Shown: piece by piece, positions 40,091-51,053 of the stretch
How positions within the stretch are numbered: position 1 is the first letter of the stretch
Layout: every line of letters starts with the position of its first letter
Assembly: GCF_018080005.1 (NCBI RefSeq)
Contig: NZ_CP073015.1
Span: 1,240,001 to 1,304,000, forward strand
Origin: Flavobacterium sp. CS20
GTDB taxonomy: Bacteria; Bacteroidota; Bacteroidia; Flavobacteriales; Flavobacteriaceae
Length of the DNA stretch: 64,000 nucleotides
Direction of reading: 5' to 3'
Made by a program: the position numbers and the translations under genes
Notes under the pieces: model-generated
What the model was told of the DNA's origin: nothing
Seen by the model: the letters and a program-made list of their open reading frames with translations, nothing else
Database searches by the model: none

Positions 40091-40243
40091 AGCACAAATA
40101 TAAATAAAGCTATCATTTGAATAGAACTTTTGGTCAAAAAAGCTATTAGATTGCTAATTTAGTCCGTGATTGATTAATCAGTTTCATTTAGGGTTTCCTC
40201 AGAAAGTCAGAATTTAAAGTTATAGATTTAGGATTTGTTATAA
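40091..40243. other. Intergenic DNA upstream of dnaX
   Basis: Non-coding stretch that must contain the dnaX promoter and runs into the second 205-bp repeat, ending in its left target duplication TGTTATAA. No ORF or strong hairpin is seen. Confidence 0.3.
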
Positions 40244-40448
40244 CCTGAGTTCAATCTATTGAAAGCTGTAAATCAGATGATTATATCTTTTTGTTAGCAA
40301 ATTTTGTCATTTCGAACGAAGCATGAGGAGGAATCTCATCCTACTGAGATGTCTCGTCGCTCATGCTTCGCTCTTTCGACATGACAAATGATTAAATATC
40401 TGTATTTTATATGAATATATTTTATTGAAATTTATATCGAACTCACGT
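40244..40448. mobile_element. MITE-like element, copy 2 (205 bp, intact)
   Basis: Same length and ends as copy 1 (CCTGAGTTCAAT start, ATCGAACTCACGT end). It is flanked by the direct repeat TGTTATAA at 40236-40243 and 40449-40456. The central hairpin at 40306-40385 pairs GAACGAAGCATGAG with CTCATGCTTCGC and encloses a perfect inner stem ATCTCA / TGAGAT. Its different 8-bp flank from copy 1 shows separate insertion events. It lies between the 5' end of dnaX and the 3' end of lon. Confidence 0.85.
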
Positions 40449-40706
40449 TGTTATAAATAGAATGGCTCCAATCCAACTATTTAAAACCGTTGAAACGCTT
40501 AGGATTGTGCATTGGCTATGGTTTGCAAATATTCGATGGTGAATGGATTTATCCATTTTCTATAATTTCAATTTCTTCCCTGTAAGTGGTTTATAAAAGA
40601 ATGAGGATATCCTATTTAATCTCATATAAATAGACCAAAGCATAAAAGACAAATTCTATCAATTTTGCTCTCTCACATTTTTAAAATCATTGTCTTAAAA
40701 AAAGTT
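40449..40706. other. Intergenic DNA between repeat copy 2 and lon
   Basis: About 250 bp with no credible ORF on either strand and no identifiable terminator for lon. Somewhat GC-richer words (AACCGTTGAAACGC, TTGCAAATATTCGATGG) suggest decayed sequence, but no family could be recognised. Confidence 0.25.
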
Positions 40707-43157
40707 TTACAATACTTTAGCATTTTTAACTTTTTGATTGGTAATGGCAATTTCCAAAACTTCAGACATATCGCTGACGTAATGAAAACGCAATCCTTTG
40801 ATATAGTCTTTTTTAATCTCCTCTATATCGCGTTTGTTTTCTTCACAAAGGATAATATCTTTGATATTGGCACGTTTGGTCGCCAATATCTTTTCTTTTA
40901 AGCCACCAACGGGCAATACTTTGCCTCTAAGGGTGATTTCACCAGTCATTGCTAGTTTTTGTTTGACTTTTCTTTGGGTAAATAAAGAAAATAGACTCGT
41001 CAACATAGTGATACCAGCACTTGGACCATCTTTTGGTGTAGCACCTTCAGGCACGTGAATATGCACGTTGTATTTTTCAAAAATGTCAGGATTGATGTTA
41101 AATTTTTCTGCATTAGATTTGATGTATTCCATCGCAATGGTTGCAGATTCTTTCATCACTTTACCTAAATTGCCTGTAATGTTTAATTGACCTTTGCCTT
41201 TAGAAAGTGTAGATTCAATAAATAAAATATCACCACCAACAGCCGTCCAAGCAAGACCAGTTACCACTCCAGCGACTTGGTTGTTTTCATATAAATTGGC
41301 TTTGAGTTTGGGTGCACCTAAAATTTCTATAATGTCATCTTTGCTTAATTCTGGATTATAGGTTTCCTCTAATGCGATTTTTTTAGCAATCCCTCTAACC
41401 ACCTTAGCTATTTGTTTTTCTAGCCCACGCACGCCAGATTCTCTAGTGTAACCTTCTACAATGCTTTGTATTTCTGGTTTATGCAGTTTTATTTGATCTT
41501 TGCTCAAACCATGTTCTTTAATTTGTTTAGGGATAAGATGTCTTTTGGCAATTTGAATTTTTTCTTCTACTGTGTAACCATTCACATTTATGATTTCCAT
41601 ACGATCTCTAAGAGCTGGTTGTATAGAACCTAAATTATTTGCAGTAGCAATAAACATCACCTTAGAAAGGTCATAACCCATTTCTAAAAAATTATCGTAA
41701 AAATCATTATTTTGCTCTGGATCAAGCACTTCAAGTAAAGCTGAAGCAGGATCGCCTTGCATACCTTGAGCTAACTTGTCTATTTCATCAAGAACAAAAA
41801 CAGGATTAGAAGTTCCAGCTTTTTTGATATTTTGAACAATTCTACCTGGCATAGCACCAATATATGTTTTTCTATGACCTCTTATCTCAGCTTCATCGCG
41901 TAAGCCACCTAATGAAACTCTCACATATTTACGCCCAACTGCTTCAGCAATAGACTTCCCTAAAGACGTTTTACCTACACCAGGTGGTCCGTATAAGCAA
42001 AGAATAGGCGATTTCATGTCATTTCTCAATTTTAAAACCGCCAAATATTCAATGATACGTCTTTTTACATCTTCTAAGCCGTAGTGATCTCGGTCAAGTA
42101 CACTTTGTGCTTTTTTAAGATCAAATTTATCTTGGCTGAAATTATCCCATGGTAAATCTAAAAGCAACTCTAAATAATTACGTTGAATAGAATGCTCTGG
42201 GACTTGAGGATTCATGCGTCTTAATTTTGCCAATTCTTTATCAAAATGCTTAGAAACCTCTTTAGACCATTTTTTGGATTTGGCTTTTTTCTGTAGCTCT
42301 TCAATTTCGTTTTCCTGAGAAACCCCTCCAAGTTCTTCTTGTATGGTTTTCATTTGCTGGTGCAAAAAATATTCTCGTTGTTGCTGATTGATGTCAGTTT
42401 GTACCTTAGATTGAATATCATTTCTTAATGCAAGTTTTTGATACTCTACATTCATTTGTTTTAGAGTAGCTAAAGCCCGTTCTTTAAGATTAGATATTTC
42501 TAACAATTTTTGTTTTTCATCAACATCTAAACTCATATTTGAAGAAATAAAATTGATAAGAAAGGAAGAACTTTCTATATTTTTTACTGCAAATGAAGCT
42601 TCTGTAGGAATGTTAGGACTTTCTTTGATGATGCGTAAAGCCAATGATTTTAACTCTTCAATAATGGTTGTAAATTCTTCCTCAACAATATCACTTAAAT
42701 CCTCTGAAAATTCTGAAACTTTACTTTTTATGTAAGGTTCTTCGCTTACAACCTGTTCTATTTTAAATCTCTTTTTACCTTGAATGATTACAGTCGTATT
42801 ACCATCGGGCATTTTTAAAACCCTAAGTATTTTAGCAACAACACCAACCCTATTTAAGTCTTTGAAAGTAGGTTCCTCTACCTCGTTATCAATTTGAGCG
42901 ACTACACCTACAATTTTATTAGTGGCATTAGCGTTGTTTATAAGTTTGATTGATTTATCTCTGCCAGCAGTTATAGGTATTACCACTCCTGGAAATAGTA
43001 CTGTATTTTTTAAAGGCAAAATCGGCAATTCGTCTGGTAAGGTTTCTGAATTGATTGCATCTTCATCTTCTGATGTCATCAACGGAATTAATTCTGCATC
43101 TTCGTCAAATTCTTGTGATGACAAATTGTCAATATTAAATATTTTTCTGTTACTCAT
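40707..43157 (-). CDS. lon: ATP-dependent protease Lon
   Basis: 816-residue cytoplasmic AAA+ protease for damaged and regulatory proteins. It has an N-terminal substrate domain (about 45-245, opening [19 protein letters not shown]), a coiled region, and an AAA+ domain with Walker [10 protein letters not shown] at 390-398 and the DEIDKL Walker B. The LonA protease domain carries Ser713 in [10 protein letters not shown] and Lys756 in GLKEKILA, the canonical dyad spacing of 43. The N-terminus has an extra acidic 40-residue extension compared with E. coli. It is monocistronic. Confidence 0.97.
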   Translation of the reverse strand: MSNRKIFNIDNLSSQEFDEDAELIPLMTSEDEDAINSETLPDELPILPLKNTVLFPGVVIPITAGRDKSIKLINNANATNKIVGVVAQIDNEVEEPTFKDLNRVGVVAKILRVLKMPDGNTTVIIQGKKRFKIEQVVSEEPYIKSKVSEFSEDLSDIVEEEFTTIIEELKSLALRIIKESPNIPTEASFAVKNIESSSFLINFISSNMSLDVDEKQKLLEISNLKERALATLKQMNVEYQKLALRNDIQSKVQTDINQQQREYFLHQQMKTIQEELGGVSQENEIEELQKKAKSKKWSKEVSKHFDKELAKLRRMNPQVPEHSIQRNYLELLLDLPWDNFSQDKFDLKKAQSVLDRDHYGLEDVKRRIIEYLAVLKLRNDMKSPILCLYGPPGVGKTSLGKSIAEAVGRKYVRVSLGGLRDEAEIRGHRKTYIGAMPGRIVQNIKKAGTSNPVFVLDEIDKLAQGMQGDPASALLEVLDPEQNNDFYDNFLEMGYDLSKVMFIATANNLGSIQPALRDRMEIINVNGYTVEEKIQIAKRHLIPKQIKEHGLSKDQIKLHKPEIQSIVEGYTRESGVRGLEKQIAKVVRGIAKKIALEETYNPELSKDDIIEILGAPKLKANLYENNQVAGVVTGLAWTAVGGDILFIESTLSKGKGQLNITGNLGKVMKESATIAMEYIKSNAEKFNINPDIFEKYNVHIHVPEGATPKDGPSAGITMLTSLFSLFTQRKVKQKLAMTGEITLRGKVLPVGGLKEKILATKRANIKDIILCEENKRDIEEIKKDYIKGLRFHYVSDMSEVLEIAITNQKVKNAKVL

Positions 43158-43307
43158 AATTAAATTTTAGTCATGATGTCATATCAAAATTACTCAAATC
43201 TTCATAAAGATAGATATAACTTGTCTTGATACGTTTTTTTAAAATGATTACTTTAATAATCCAATTCCTATGCCAAAAACAAATGAAATGTATTTTTTCC
43301 GTTAAAA

Positions 43308-46300
43308 TTATGGACTTGTAAGTTTATTGATTTTTTGTAAAGCATGCTCAATATTTTCGATATGCCCAAAATTTAATACCAATCTCAAACCATTTCTTGT
43401 TTTCTTTTCTTTCAAAATAAATTGATTTTGACTTTGTTGAATTTGAGCTAAAACTTGTCTAAATTGATTACTTTGGTAAAAAGATGATTCTTGGTTAGCA
43501 ATAAAATAACCAATCATTTTATGTTGTTTGATGACTAATTTTTCAATTCCAACCTTAGCCGCAGTCCATTTTAACTTGACACTGTCTAATAAATCTATTA
43601 CTTGAATAGGCAGGTCACCAAAACGGTCTTTGAGTTCATCTTTAAATGACTCTAACTTATCTGATGTTTTTATATCATTGAGTTTAGTATAAAGATTTAA
43701 CCTCTCGGTGATGTTGTTGATATAATCGTCTGGAAAAAGTGTTTCAAAATCAGTGTCTATTTGAACATCTTTAACAAAATCTTTGTTTACATTCTGATTT
43801 TCAGATTTATATAAATCTTTAAATTCATTTTCCTTGAGTTCTTCTATGGCTTCATTAAGTATTTTTTGGTAAGTATCAAATCCGATTTCATTGATAAATC
43901 CGCTTTGCTCACCACCAAGCAAATCGCCTGCTCCACGAATTTCTAAGTCTTTCATTGCAATTTTGATTCCACTGCCCAAGTCAGAAAATTGCTCTAATGC
44001 TGTGATGCGTTTTCTGGCATCAGGTGTCATATTGATAAGACTTGGTGTGATGAGGTAACAAAATGCTTTTTTATTACTTCTCCCAACACGACCACGCATT
44101 TGATGTAAATCGGATACGCCAAAATGATTTGCATTATTAATTATTATAGTATTTGCATTGGTAATATCAAGACCACTTTCAATGATAGTTGTTGATACCA
44201 ATACATCAAACTGACTATTCATAAAACTAAGCATCAATTGTTCTAATTTTTTACCTTCCATTTGACCATGACCAATTCCAATTTTAGCATCTGGCACTAA
44301 ACGTTGAAGTAATCCTGCCACTTCATTAATATTTTCTATTCGATTGTGTATAAAAAAGAGTTGACCGCCACGTTGCAGTTCATAATTAATGGCGTCTCTA
44401 ATGGCGTCTTCAGAAAATCGAATAACTCGAGTTTCGATGGGATAACGGTTTGGCGGTGGCGTTGTGATGGTTGATAAATCTCTGGCGACCATCAAGCTAA
44501 ATTGTAAGGTTCTAGGAATTGGTGTTGCTGTTAAGGTTAAAGTATCTACATTAGTTTTAAAATTTTTGAGCTTGTCTTTTACGGCCACACTAAATTTTTG
44601 TTCTTCATCGATAATTAACAGACCTAAATCTTTGGATTTTAAATCTGAAAGCGTCTCTCGTTTTTCTTTTGCCGTTTTAAATCGATTGATGTAATCTATT
44701 GTAACAGGAAAGTCTTTCAAACGTTCCGAAAAAGTTTTGTGATGTTGAAAAGCCAAAATTGTGGTTGGCACTAAAACGGCAACTTGTTTTCCATTATCAA
44801 CAGCTTTAAAAGCGACTCGTATAGCAACTTCAGTTTTACCAAAACCTACATCGCCACAAACAAGTCTGTCCATGGGTTGTTGGCTTTCCATGTCTTTTTT
44901 TACCGCTTCTGTTGCTGTACTTTGGTCTGGAGTATCTTCATAAATAAAAGAAGCTTCTAACTCGTGTTGCAAATAAGAGTCTGGTCCAAATTGAAAGCCT
45001 TTTTTTAATTTTCGCTTAGCGTAAAGTTTGATAAGGTCGAAAGCGATTTTTTTAACTCTGGTTTTTGTTTTTTGTTTGAGTTTTTTCCAAGCTTTACTAC
45101 CAAGTTTATAAACTTTTGGGGCTTGACCGTCTTTGCCATTATATTTTGAAATTTTGTGTAAGGCGTGAATGTTTAGATATAAAACATCTCCTTCACCATA
45201 AACCAATTTGATGGCTTCTTGTGTGTTGCCATTTACTTCTATTTTTTGTAAACCTCCAAATTTGCCAATACCGTGGTCAATATGTGTCACGTAGTCGCCA
45301 CGCTCAAGCTGTGTCAACTCCTTTAAGGTAATAGCTTGTTGTTTGGAGAATTTATTTTTAAGCTTAAACTTGTGGTAACGCTCAAAAATTTGATGATCGG
45401 TATAACAGACCAACTTACTATTATGGTCTATAAAACCTTCGTGTAAGCCCAAGACTAAAGTTTGGTAATTGGTAAACTGCATATCCTCAAAAATGTCGTG
45501 AAAACGTTGGGCTTGTTGTTGATTCAAGCGACAAATTACATTGGTGTAATCCGATTTTTGATGCTTTTCCAAATCATCAATCAGTAAATCAAATTTTTTA
45601 TTGAAAGCTGGTTGAGGAGAAGTATGGCAAGTAAAAATAAAATTATCTGAAGCTCCTAAAAAATTTTGGTTGTGATATTGAATACAATTGAAATTTTGAA
45701 GTTGAGCTATCAACTCATCTCCATGACAAAACAATTCTGAAGGTTTAGAATAGCTAACATTTTCAGAAAGTTGTTTGAAATTATTTTCAGCTTTTTTAAA
45801 TAATTCATTCAAGTCTGCTTTTAGCAATTCAGGATTTTCAGTTATTATCAAACTTTGTTGTTTGATATATTCCAAAAAACTTTGTCGTTTTTCCTGCACA
45901 TATTTATTTTCAACATTAGGCATAATTGAAGCCTTGCTATGGGTTTGATTAGATAGTTGAGTCTCAATATCAAAAGTTCTGATACTTTCTATCTCATCAC
46001 CAAAAAATTCAATCCGATAAGGCTCGTCATGGCTAAAGGAATAAATATCAATTATACCACCTCTCACAGAAAATTCGCCAGGTTTAGTAACAAAATCTAC
46101 GCGTTTGAAGTCGTATTCAAAAAGAGTTTCATTTACAAAATCTAAATCTAATCGATCCCCGCGATTTATTTTTAAAGTATTTCGGCTTAATTCGCTCTTA
46201 GTAACTACTTTTTCAAATAAAGCATTAGGGTAAGTAACGATGATAACGGGTTTTTTTCCAGAGTTTAGTCTGTTAAGCACTTCTGCTCTGAGCAAGACAT

Positions 46301-46604
46301 TGGCGTTGTCGGTTTCTTCAATTTCATATGGTCGGCGATAGCTACTTGGATAAAAAAGCACTTCTTCATGACCTAAAAAATCTTCTAATTCATTAAGGTG
46401 ATAAGTCGCGGTTTCTTTATCTTTCAAAATAAAAATAAAGGGTAAATTGGCTTGTTTGAATAGTTCAATGGTGTAAAAACTTTTTGATGAACCAATCAAA
46501 TTCTTAAGCTGAAATATCTTTGGATTTTGCTCCCTAATTTGAGACAATATAGGCTGAACCGAATTGGCTTTAGAGAACAGGTTTAAGAGTTCTGTTTTAG
46601 TCAT
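43308..46604 (-). CDS. mfd: Transcription-repair coupling factor Mfd
   Basis: 1098-residue SF2 translocase that removes stalled RNA polymerase and recruits UvrA. It has a UvrB-like N-terminal region (about 10-340), a CarD-like RNA-polymerase-interaction domain (about 430-500, ELTQLERGDYVTHIDHGIGKFGG), and helicase motifs: Walker A CGDVGFGKTEVA near 585, DEEQ box near 690, TATPIPRTL, and motif VI QMRGRVGRS. The C-terminal TRCF domain follows, and the final residues are short. Its start lies just beyond the terminator that ends sucC. Confidence 0.96.
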   Translation of the reverse strand: MTKTELLNLFSKANSVQPILSQIREQNPKIFQLKNLIGSSKSFYTIELFKQANLPFIFILKDKETATYHLNELEDFLGHEEVLFYPSSYRRPYEIEETDNANVLLRAEVLNRLNSGKKPVIIVTYPNALFEKVVTKSELSRNTLKINRGDRLDLDFVNETLFEYDFKRVDFVTKPGEFSVRGGIIDIYSFSHDEPYRIEFFGDEIESIRTFDIETQLSNQTHSKASIMPNVENKYVQEKRQSFLEYIKQQSLIITENPELLKADLNELFKKAENNFKQLSENVSYSKPSELFCHGDELIAQLQNFNCIQYHNQNFLGASDNFIFTCHTSPQPAFNKKFDLLIDDLEKHQKSDYTNVICRLNQQQAQRFHDIFEDMQFTNYQTLVLGLHEGFIDHNSKLVCYTDHQIFERYHKFKLKNKFSKQQAITLKELTQLERGDYVTHIDHGIGKFGGLQKIEVNGNTQEAIKLVYGEGDVLYLNIHALHKISKYNGKDGQAPKVYKLGSKAWKKLKQKTKTRVKKIAFDLIKLYAKRKLKKGFQFGPDSYLQHELEASFIYEDTPDQSTATEAVKKDMESQQPMDRLVCGDVGFGKTEVAIRVAFKAVDNGKQVAVLVPTTILAFQHHKTFSERLKDFPVTIDYINRFKTAKEKRETLSDLKSKDLGLLIIDEEQKFSVAVKDKLKNFKTNVDTLTLTATPIPRTLQFSLMVARDLSTITTPPPNRYPIETRVIRFSEDAIRDAINYELQRGGQLFFIHNRIENINEVAGLLQRLVPDAKIGIGHGQMEGKKLEQLMLSFMNSQFDVLVSTTIIESGLDITNANTIIINNANHFGVSDLHQMRGRVGRSNKKAFCYLITPSLINMTPDARKRITALEQFSDLGSGIKIAMKDLEIRGAGDLLGGEQSGFINEIGFDTYQKILNEAIEELKENEFKDLYKSENQNVNKDFVKDVQIDTDFETLFPDDYINNITERLNLYTKLNDIKTSDKLESFKDELKDRFGDLPIQVIDLLDSVKLKWTAAKVGIEKLVIKQHKMIGYFIANQESSFYQSNQFRQVLAQIQQSQNQFILKEKKTRNGLRLVLNFGHIENIEHALQKINKLTSP

Positions 46605-46646
46605 ATTTTTAAAAAGAAGCTACAAAAGTAAAGTATAAATTTTGAT

Positions 46647-46682
46647 AAAAAAAAACCGTTCCAAGTTTGAAACGGTTTTTTG
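46647..46682 (-). terminator. Intrinsic terminator after sucC
   Basis: A 10-bp inverted repeat (46651-46660 AAAAACCGTT with 46671-46680 AACGGTTTTT) is followed on the minus strand by a run of nine T. It ends the sucC transcript before the mfd gene. Confidence 0.85.
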
Positions 46683-46703
46683 ATATCATATAAAGTAAAA
46701 TTT

Positions 46704-47897
46704 TTAACTCAACACCTCTTGAACTTTATCTGCGACTTCTTGAAATAAAACTGCACTTTCTACATTTAAGCCAGAATTGTCAATTAATTCTTTAGCCAAG
46801 TCAGCGTTTGTACCTTGAAGCCTAACAATGATTGGCACATTGATTTTATCACCAAGATTTTTGTAAGCTTCTACAACACCTTCTGCAACACGGTCACAAC
46901 GTACAATTCCGCCAAAAATATTGATTAATATCGCTTCAACTTTTTCATCTTTAAGAATCAATCTGAAAGCTTCTTCAACACGTTTAGCATCAGCTGTGCC
47001 ACCAACATCAAGGAAGTTTGCAGGTTCACCACCAGCTTGTTTGATCAAATCCATTGTTGCCATAGCTAAACCCGCTCCATTTACCATACAACCCACGTTA
47101 CCATCAAGATTGACATAACTCAAGCCAGCTTCTTTAGCTTCAACTTCAGTTGGGTCTTCTTCTCTAATATCACGCATCGCTTGATAATCTTTATGTCTAA
47201 ACAAAGCACTGTCATCTATGGTAACTTTAGAATCTACAGCCATTATTTTATCATCGCTGGTTTTTAGCACAGGATTAATTTCAAATAATGATGAATCTGA
47301 ACCTTCATAAGCTTTGTATAGGTTTGTAACAAACTTGCACATTTCTTTAAAAGCTTGACCTGATAAACCTAAATTAAAAGCAATTTTTCGAGCTTGAAAC
47401 GGCAAAATGCCTGTAGCAGGATCAATCACTTCAGTAAATATCTTATCTGGTGTTTTTTCAGCCACAGTTTCTATGTCCATTCCACCTTCAGGCGAATACA
47501 TAATCATATTCCTACCTTTGGCACGATCGAGTAAAACTGACATATAATATTCTTCTGGTTCACTATCGCCTGGATAGTAAACATCTTCAGTAATCAAAAC
47601 TTGATTTACTTTTTTGCCTTCTTTAGAGGTTTGTGGCGTGACAAGGTTCATGCCGATGATTTCATTGGCAATTTCCTTTACTTCTTTAAGATTTTTAGCC
47701 AACTTAACACCACCGCCTTTACCGCGACCACCAGCGTGAACTTGGGCTTTTATCACATGCCAACCCGTACCGGTTTCTTCTGTGAGTTTTTTGGTCGCTT
47801 CTACTGCTTCATCTGATGTTGTAGCTACTATACCGCGTTGAATATTTACACCAAAACTACTGAGTATTTCTTTACCTTGATATTCGTGAAGATTCAT
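46704..47897 (-). CDS. sucC: Succinate--CoA ligase, ADP-forming, beta subunit
   Basis: TCA-cycle enzyme making succinate and nucleoside triphosphate from succinyl-CoA. 397 residues with an ATP-grasp N-terminal domain (opening MNLHEYQGKEIL; HAGGRGKGGGVKLAKN near 52) and a CoA-ligase C-terminal domain (GCMVNGAGLAMATMD near 265; NIFGGIVRCDRVA near 325). The alpha subunit gene (sucD) is not in this window. A strong promoter match lies 29 bp upstream, and a terminator follows. Confidence 0.97.
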   Translation of the reverse strand: MNLHEYQGKEILSSFGVNIQRGIVATTSDEAVEATKKLTEETGTGWHVIKAQVHAGGRGKGGGVKLAKNLKEVKEIANEIIGMNLVTPQTSKEGKKVNQVLITEDVYYPGDSEPEEYYMSVLLDRAKGRNMIMYSPEGGMDIETVAEKTPDKIFTEVIDPATGILPFQARKIAFNLGLSGQAFKEMCKFVTNLYKAYEGSDSSLFEINPVLKTSDDKIMAVDSKVTIDDSALFRHKDYQAMRDIREEDPTEVEAKEAGLSYVNLDGNVGCMVNGAGLAMATMDLIKQAGGEPANFLDVGGTADAKRVEEAFRLILKDEKVEAILINIFGGIVRCDRVAEGVVEAYKNLGDKINVPIIVRLQGTNADLAKELIDNSGLNVESAVLFQEVADKVQEVLS

Positions 47898-47925
47898 AAT
47901 CTTTGTTTAAAAAATTTTAGATGCA

Positions 47926-47955
47926 CAAAAGTAATAATTTATAAAGTTGAAACAA
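47926..47955 (-). promoter_or_regulatory. Predicted Bacteroidota sigma-A promoter of sucC
   Basis: On the minus strand TTG (47955-47953) is followed after exactly 19 bases by TACTTTTG (47933-47926), a full match to TTG-N19-TAnnTTTG. The sucC ATG is about 29 bases downstream. Confidence 0.65.
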
Positions 47956-48046
47956 GATTTTTAACCCAAATTATGATTTAGCTTAATTTTAAGTCAATAT
48001 CCTTAATGCATGGTTTACATTTGTAGCTGTTTTAATTAAAAGCAAT

Positions 48047-48658
48047 ATGAAAATAATTTGTATTGGTCGCAACTATACCGAACATATCAACGAGTTAGAA
48101 AACGAAAAACCCGATGATCCGGTTATTTTTATTAAACCAGATTCATCGGTTTTACCTAAATCGCATCCATTTGTGATTCCTGAATTTTCAAATGAAGTGC
48201 ATCACGAAGTTGAGGTTATAGTCAAAATCAATAAACTCGGCAAATACATTCAGCCCAAATTTGCTCATAAATATTATCAAGAATTTGGATTGGGAATTGA
48301 CTTTACAGCACGAGATTTACAATCAAAACTCAAAACTAAAGGCTTACCTTGGGAAAAGGCTAAAGGTTTTGACGGTGCAACACTTATCGGACGACAATGG
48401 TTTGATAAATCAGATTTTGATTTAAATAATTTGAATTTTTCTTTACTAAAAAACAACAAAATCGTTCAACAAGGCAATACCAAATTAATGCTTTGGAAAA
48501 TCGATGAACTCATCGCTTATATCTCTCAGTTTTTTACTTTAAAAATAGGCGATATCATTTTTACAGGAACACCTTCTGGAGTAGGCAAAGTTGAAGAAAA
48601 TGATGTTTTGATCGGAAAAATAGAAAATCAGTCAGTTTTTAAAGTTAATGTAAAATAA
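48047..48658 (+). CDS. Fumarylacetoacetate hydrolase family protein
   Basis: 203-residue FAH-fold protein. It has IICIGRNYTEHINELENEKPDDPVIFIKP at the start, acidic metal ligands in HHEVEVIVKI (about 65-74) and a downstream Asp in GIDFTARDLQ, and the C-terminal GDIIFTGTPSGVG motif near 180. Such short members hydrolyse or decarboxylate acylpyruvates or oxaloacetate, and the substrate here cannot be told. It leads a tight cluster: cinA starts at the base after its stop and smpB follows. Confidence 0.88.
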   Translation: MKIICIGRNYTEHINELENEKPDDPVIFIKPDSSVLPKSHPFVIPEFSNEVHHEVEVIVKINKLGKYIQPKFAHKYYQEFGLGIDFTARDLQSKLKTKGLPWEKAKGFDGATLIGRQWFDKSDFDLNNLNFSLLKNNKIVQQGNTKLMLWKIDELIAYISQFFTLKIGDIIFTGTPSGVGKVEENDVLIGKIENQSVFKVNVK

Positions 48659-49903
48659 ATGTACGCAGAAATTATAACCATAGGCGACGAGATATTAATC
48701 GGTCAAATTGTTGATACCAATTCAGCATTTCTCGGTCAACAACTCAACAAAATAGGAATTGAAATTATACAAATCACATCCATAAAAGATGAACAAAGTC
48801 ATATTCTAAAAGCTTTGAAAGATGCTGAAACACGTGCCGATATTATCATTACTACTGGTGGATTAGGAGCAACCAAAGACGACATCACAAAACATACACT
48901 CTGCCAATATTTTAATGACGAATTGGTTTTAGACCAAAAGACACTTGAACACGTTGAAAATATTTTTGAAAAATATATAAGTCATCCTATTTTAGAAGCC
49001 AACCGCTCGCAAGCCTATTTGCCATCAAAATGTTTAGCACTTAACAATCAGTATGGCACAGCACCAGGAATGTGGTTTGAAAAAGACAACAAAGTCTTTA
49101 TTTCAATGCCAGGCGTGCCTTATGAGATGAAAGCTTTGATGAGAAATGAAGTCATACCAAGACTTAAAGACCGTTTTAATCGCCCGTTTATTCTTCATAA
49201 AACCGTTTTAACTTACGGTCTTGGAGAAAGTGCCATTGCCGACAGAATTGAAGATTGGGAAAACAACTTACCAAATTTCATCAAATTGGCTTACTTGCCA
49301 AGCTTAGGCAGAGTGAGATTAAGATTAACCGCTCGTGGCGATGATGAAAAATTATTGCAAAATACTATTAATCAAGAAATTGAAAAATTGCACAAACTCA
49401 TTGGTGATATCATCAAAGGTTACGAAGATGAAAACAGCATAGAAGAAAACATCGCTAAAAGCTTAACCGAAAAACATCTCACCTTAGCTACAGCCGAAAG
49501 TTGCACTGGCGGTCGTTTAGCGACAAAATTTACCGAAATTCCAGGTGCATCGGCTTATTTTAAAGGCAGTATTGTGAGTTATGCCACTTCAGCAAAACAC
49601 GACGTATTAGGAATCTCAAAACAATTTATTGAAAAATATTCAGTGGTAAGTGCTGAAATTACTAAAGAAATGGCCAAACGTGTTCAAAAAATGTTCAAAG
49701 CAGATATTGCAGTCGCAACAACAGGAAACGCAGGTACAACAAAAGGCGATAGCGATGCGGAAATCGGCACAGTTTTTATAGCTTTGGCTTATCAGTCTGA
49801 AGTTGTCGTCGAAAAATTTAATTTTGGTACCCATAGGGAACGCGTGACCCAAAAAGCCGTCAACAAAGCTTTAGAAATGCTTTATGACCAAATAAAAGTC
49901 TAA
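48659..49903 (+). CDS. cinA: CinA family protein, nicotinamide-nucleotide amidohydrolase
   Basis: 414 residues. A molybdopterin-binding-like N-terminal domain (about 1-170, [30 protein letters not shown]) is followed by a linker region and a PncC domain (about 255-410, [29 protein letters not shown]). The family hydrolyses NMN and recycles pyridine nucleotides, and the N-terminal half can have ADP-ribose pyrophosphatase activity. It is in operon with the FAH-family gene, and smpB starts 5 bp after it. Confidence 0.93.
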   Translation: MYAEIITIGDEILIGQIVDTNSAFLGQQLNKIGIEIIQITSIKDEQSHILKALKDAETRADIIITTGGLGATKDDITKHTLCQYFNDELVLDQKTLEHVENIFEKYISHPILEANRSQAYLPSKCLALNNQYGTAPGMWFEKDNKVFISMPGVPYEMKALMRNEVIPRLKDRFNRPFILHKTVLTYGLGESAIADRIEDWENNLPNFIKLAYLPSLGRVRLRLTARGDDEKLLQNTINQEIEKLHKLIGDIIKGYEDENSIEENIAKSLTEKHLTLATAESCTGGRLATKFTEIPGASAYFKGSIVSYATSAKHDVLGISKQFIEKYSVVSAEITKEMAKRVQKMFKADIAVATTGNAGTTKGDSDAEIGTVFIALAYQSEVVVEKFNFGTHRERVTQKAVNKALEMLYDQIKV

Positions 49904-49908
49904 GAGTT

Positions 49909-50370
49909 ATGAGCAACAACATCAATATCAAAAATAGAAAAGCCAAATTCCAATACGAAATTTTGGATAAATATACCGCAGGCATCAAACTTGTTGGCAC
50001 TGAAATCAAATCAATTCGTGAAGGCAAAGCCTCTATTGCTGAAAGCTTTTGCGAGTTCAACGATAGAGGTGAACTGTTTGTGATCAATATGCATATTGAA
50101 GAATATTCTCACGCTACGCATTTTAATCACAAACCTAAAAGCGAACGTAAACTTTTATTACAAAAAAAAGAACTCAAAAAGCTGCACAAAGAAGTTAGAA
50201 ACACAGGTTTAACTATCATTCCTTTGCGTCTATTCATTAATGACAGAGGGATTGCTAAACTAGTTATTGCACTTTGTAAAGGGAAAAAACTCTATGATAA
50301 ACGAGAGGATATTAAAAAACGCGATACCAAAAAACGTTTAGACCGCATTAAAAAAGCATTTAACAATTAA
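49909..50370 (+). CDS. smpB: SsrA-binding protein
   Basis: 153-residue partner of tmRNA in rescue of stalled ribosomes. It has the OB-fold start NRKAKFQYEILDKYTAGIKLVGTEIKSIREGKASI and the KLVIALCKGKKLYDKREDIKKRD end with the basic tail that enters the mRNA channel. Length and motifs are normal. It is last in the FAH-cinA-smpB cluster. No tmRNA gene was recognised next to it. Confidence 0.96.
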   Translation: MSNNINIKNRKAKFQYEILDKYTAGIKLVGTEIKSIREGKASIAESFCEFNDRGELFVINMHIEEYSHATHFNHKPKSERKLLLQKKELKKLHKEVRNTGLTIIPLRLFINDRGIAKLVIALCKGKKLYDKREDIKKRDTKKRLDRIKKAFNN

Positions 50371-50890
50371 AGATTTTATTAAAAATATACCTATAAAAAA
50401 TTAAAAACTAATCACTTTTTTGCTTGACCTTTTTGTTTGGGGTTATATTTAAAAAAGCGATACCGTTAAGGCAAAGATTGGTTTTTCAACTCAACTATTT
50501 TGCAGGGTATCGCTTAATTGGGCATAGTGGAACTGCTTACTCAATTCCTCTACAAATCAAAATAGTGCATTAGGGCAAGTCTTTGAAGTAAGTCTAAAGA
50601 TACTGGCAACACTATTCTAAATTAAACTAAGTTTAAAGCCCTCGTTAAAGGAAACAGACCAATACAGTATCTTTAAATACTTAGTCTATTTGCTAAAAAA
50701 GCCCTTAGAGATGTAAAAGCTTTTAGTTTGCTCAAATTTACTTATCGTTAAATAAGTAGAACACAAATCTACGATAATTAAAATAAGCCCTCAAAAACAC
50801 GAAAAATTGAAGTCGTCGGATAATGGTCGGACAAATTAATTTTAAAAAACCTCAACACTCTGTAAATAAGCTTATTGAGGTCATTTATTG
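50371..50890. other. 520-bp intergenic region, possible structured RNA
   Basis: No credible ORF. A promoter-like TTGCTT, 17 bp, TTATAT stretch lies near 50421-50450. Right after it AAAAGCGATACC (about 50452-50463) is complementary to GGTATCGCTT (about 50508-50517), and further stems are visible (ACTTAT / ATAAGT near 50740). The sequence is less AT-biased than normal spacers. I could not match it to tmRNA, RNase P RNA, SRP RNA or 6S RNA by signature motifs. Its identity is open. Confidence 0.35.
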
Positions 50891-50975
50891 CGGAGAAAGA
50901 GGGATTCGAACCCCCGGTACCTTGCGGTACAACGGTTTTCAAGACCGCCGCATTCGACCACTCTGCCATTTCTCC
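50891..50975 (-). tRNA. tRNA-Ser(TGA)
   Basis: Cloverleaf with 7-bp acceptor GGAGAAA / TTTCTCC, anticodon TGA read from 50941-50939, a long class II variable arm (TGTACCGCAAGGTACCGG region) and T-loop GGTTCGAATCC. The CCA end is not encoded. The length is 85 nt without CCA, normal for serine tRNA. Confidence 0.95.
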
Positions 50976-51053
50976 ATCTTTTTGCAAAGCGAGTGCAAAG
51001 ATAATAAGCTTTCTATTTCTACAAAATAAAAATGAAAGAATTATCTAAGTATT

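Noticed and set aside
50371..50890. tmRNA gene next to smpB
   Set aside because: No tRNA-Ala-like acceptor ends or tag reading frame could be found, so it is only reported as a possible unassigned RNA.
50778..50987. 69-residue minus-strand ORF containing [14 protein letters not shown]
   Set aside because: It is the well-known translation artefact of a tRNA-Ser gene; the tRNA occupies 50891-50975.
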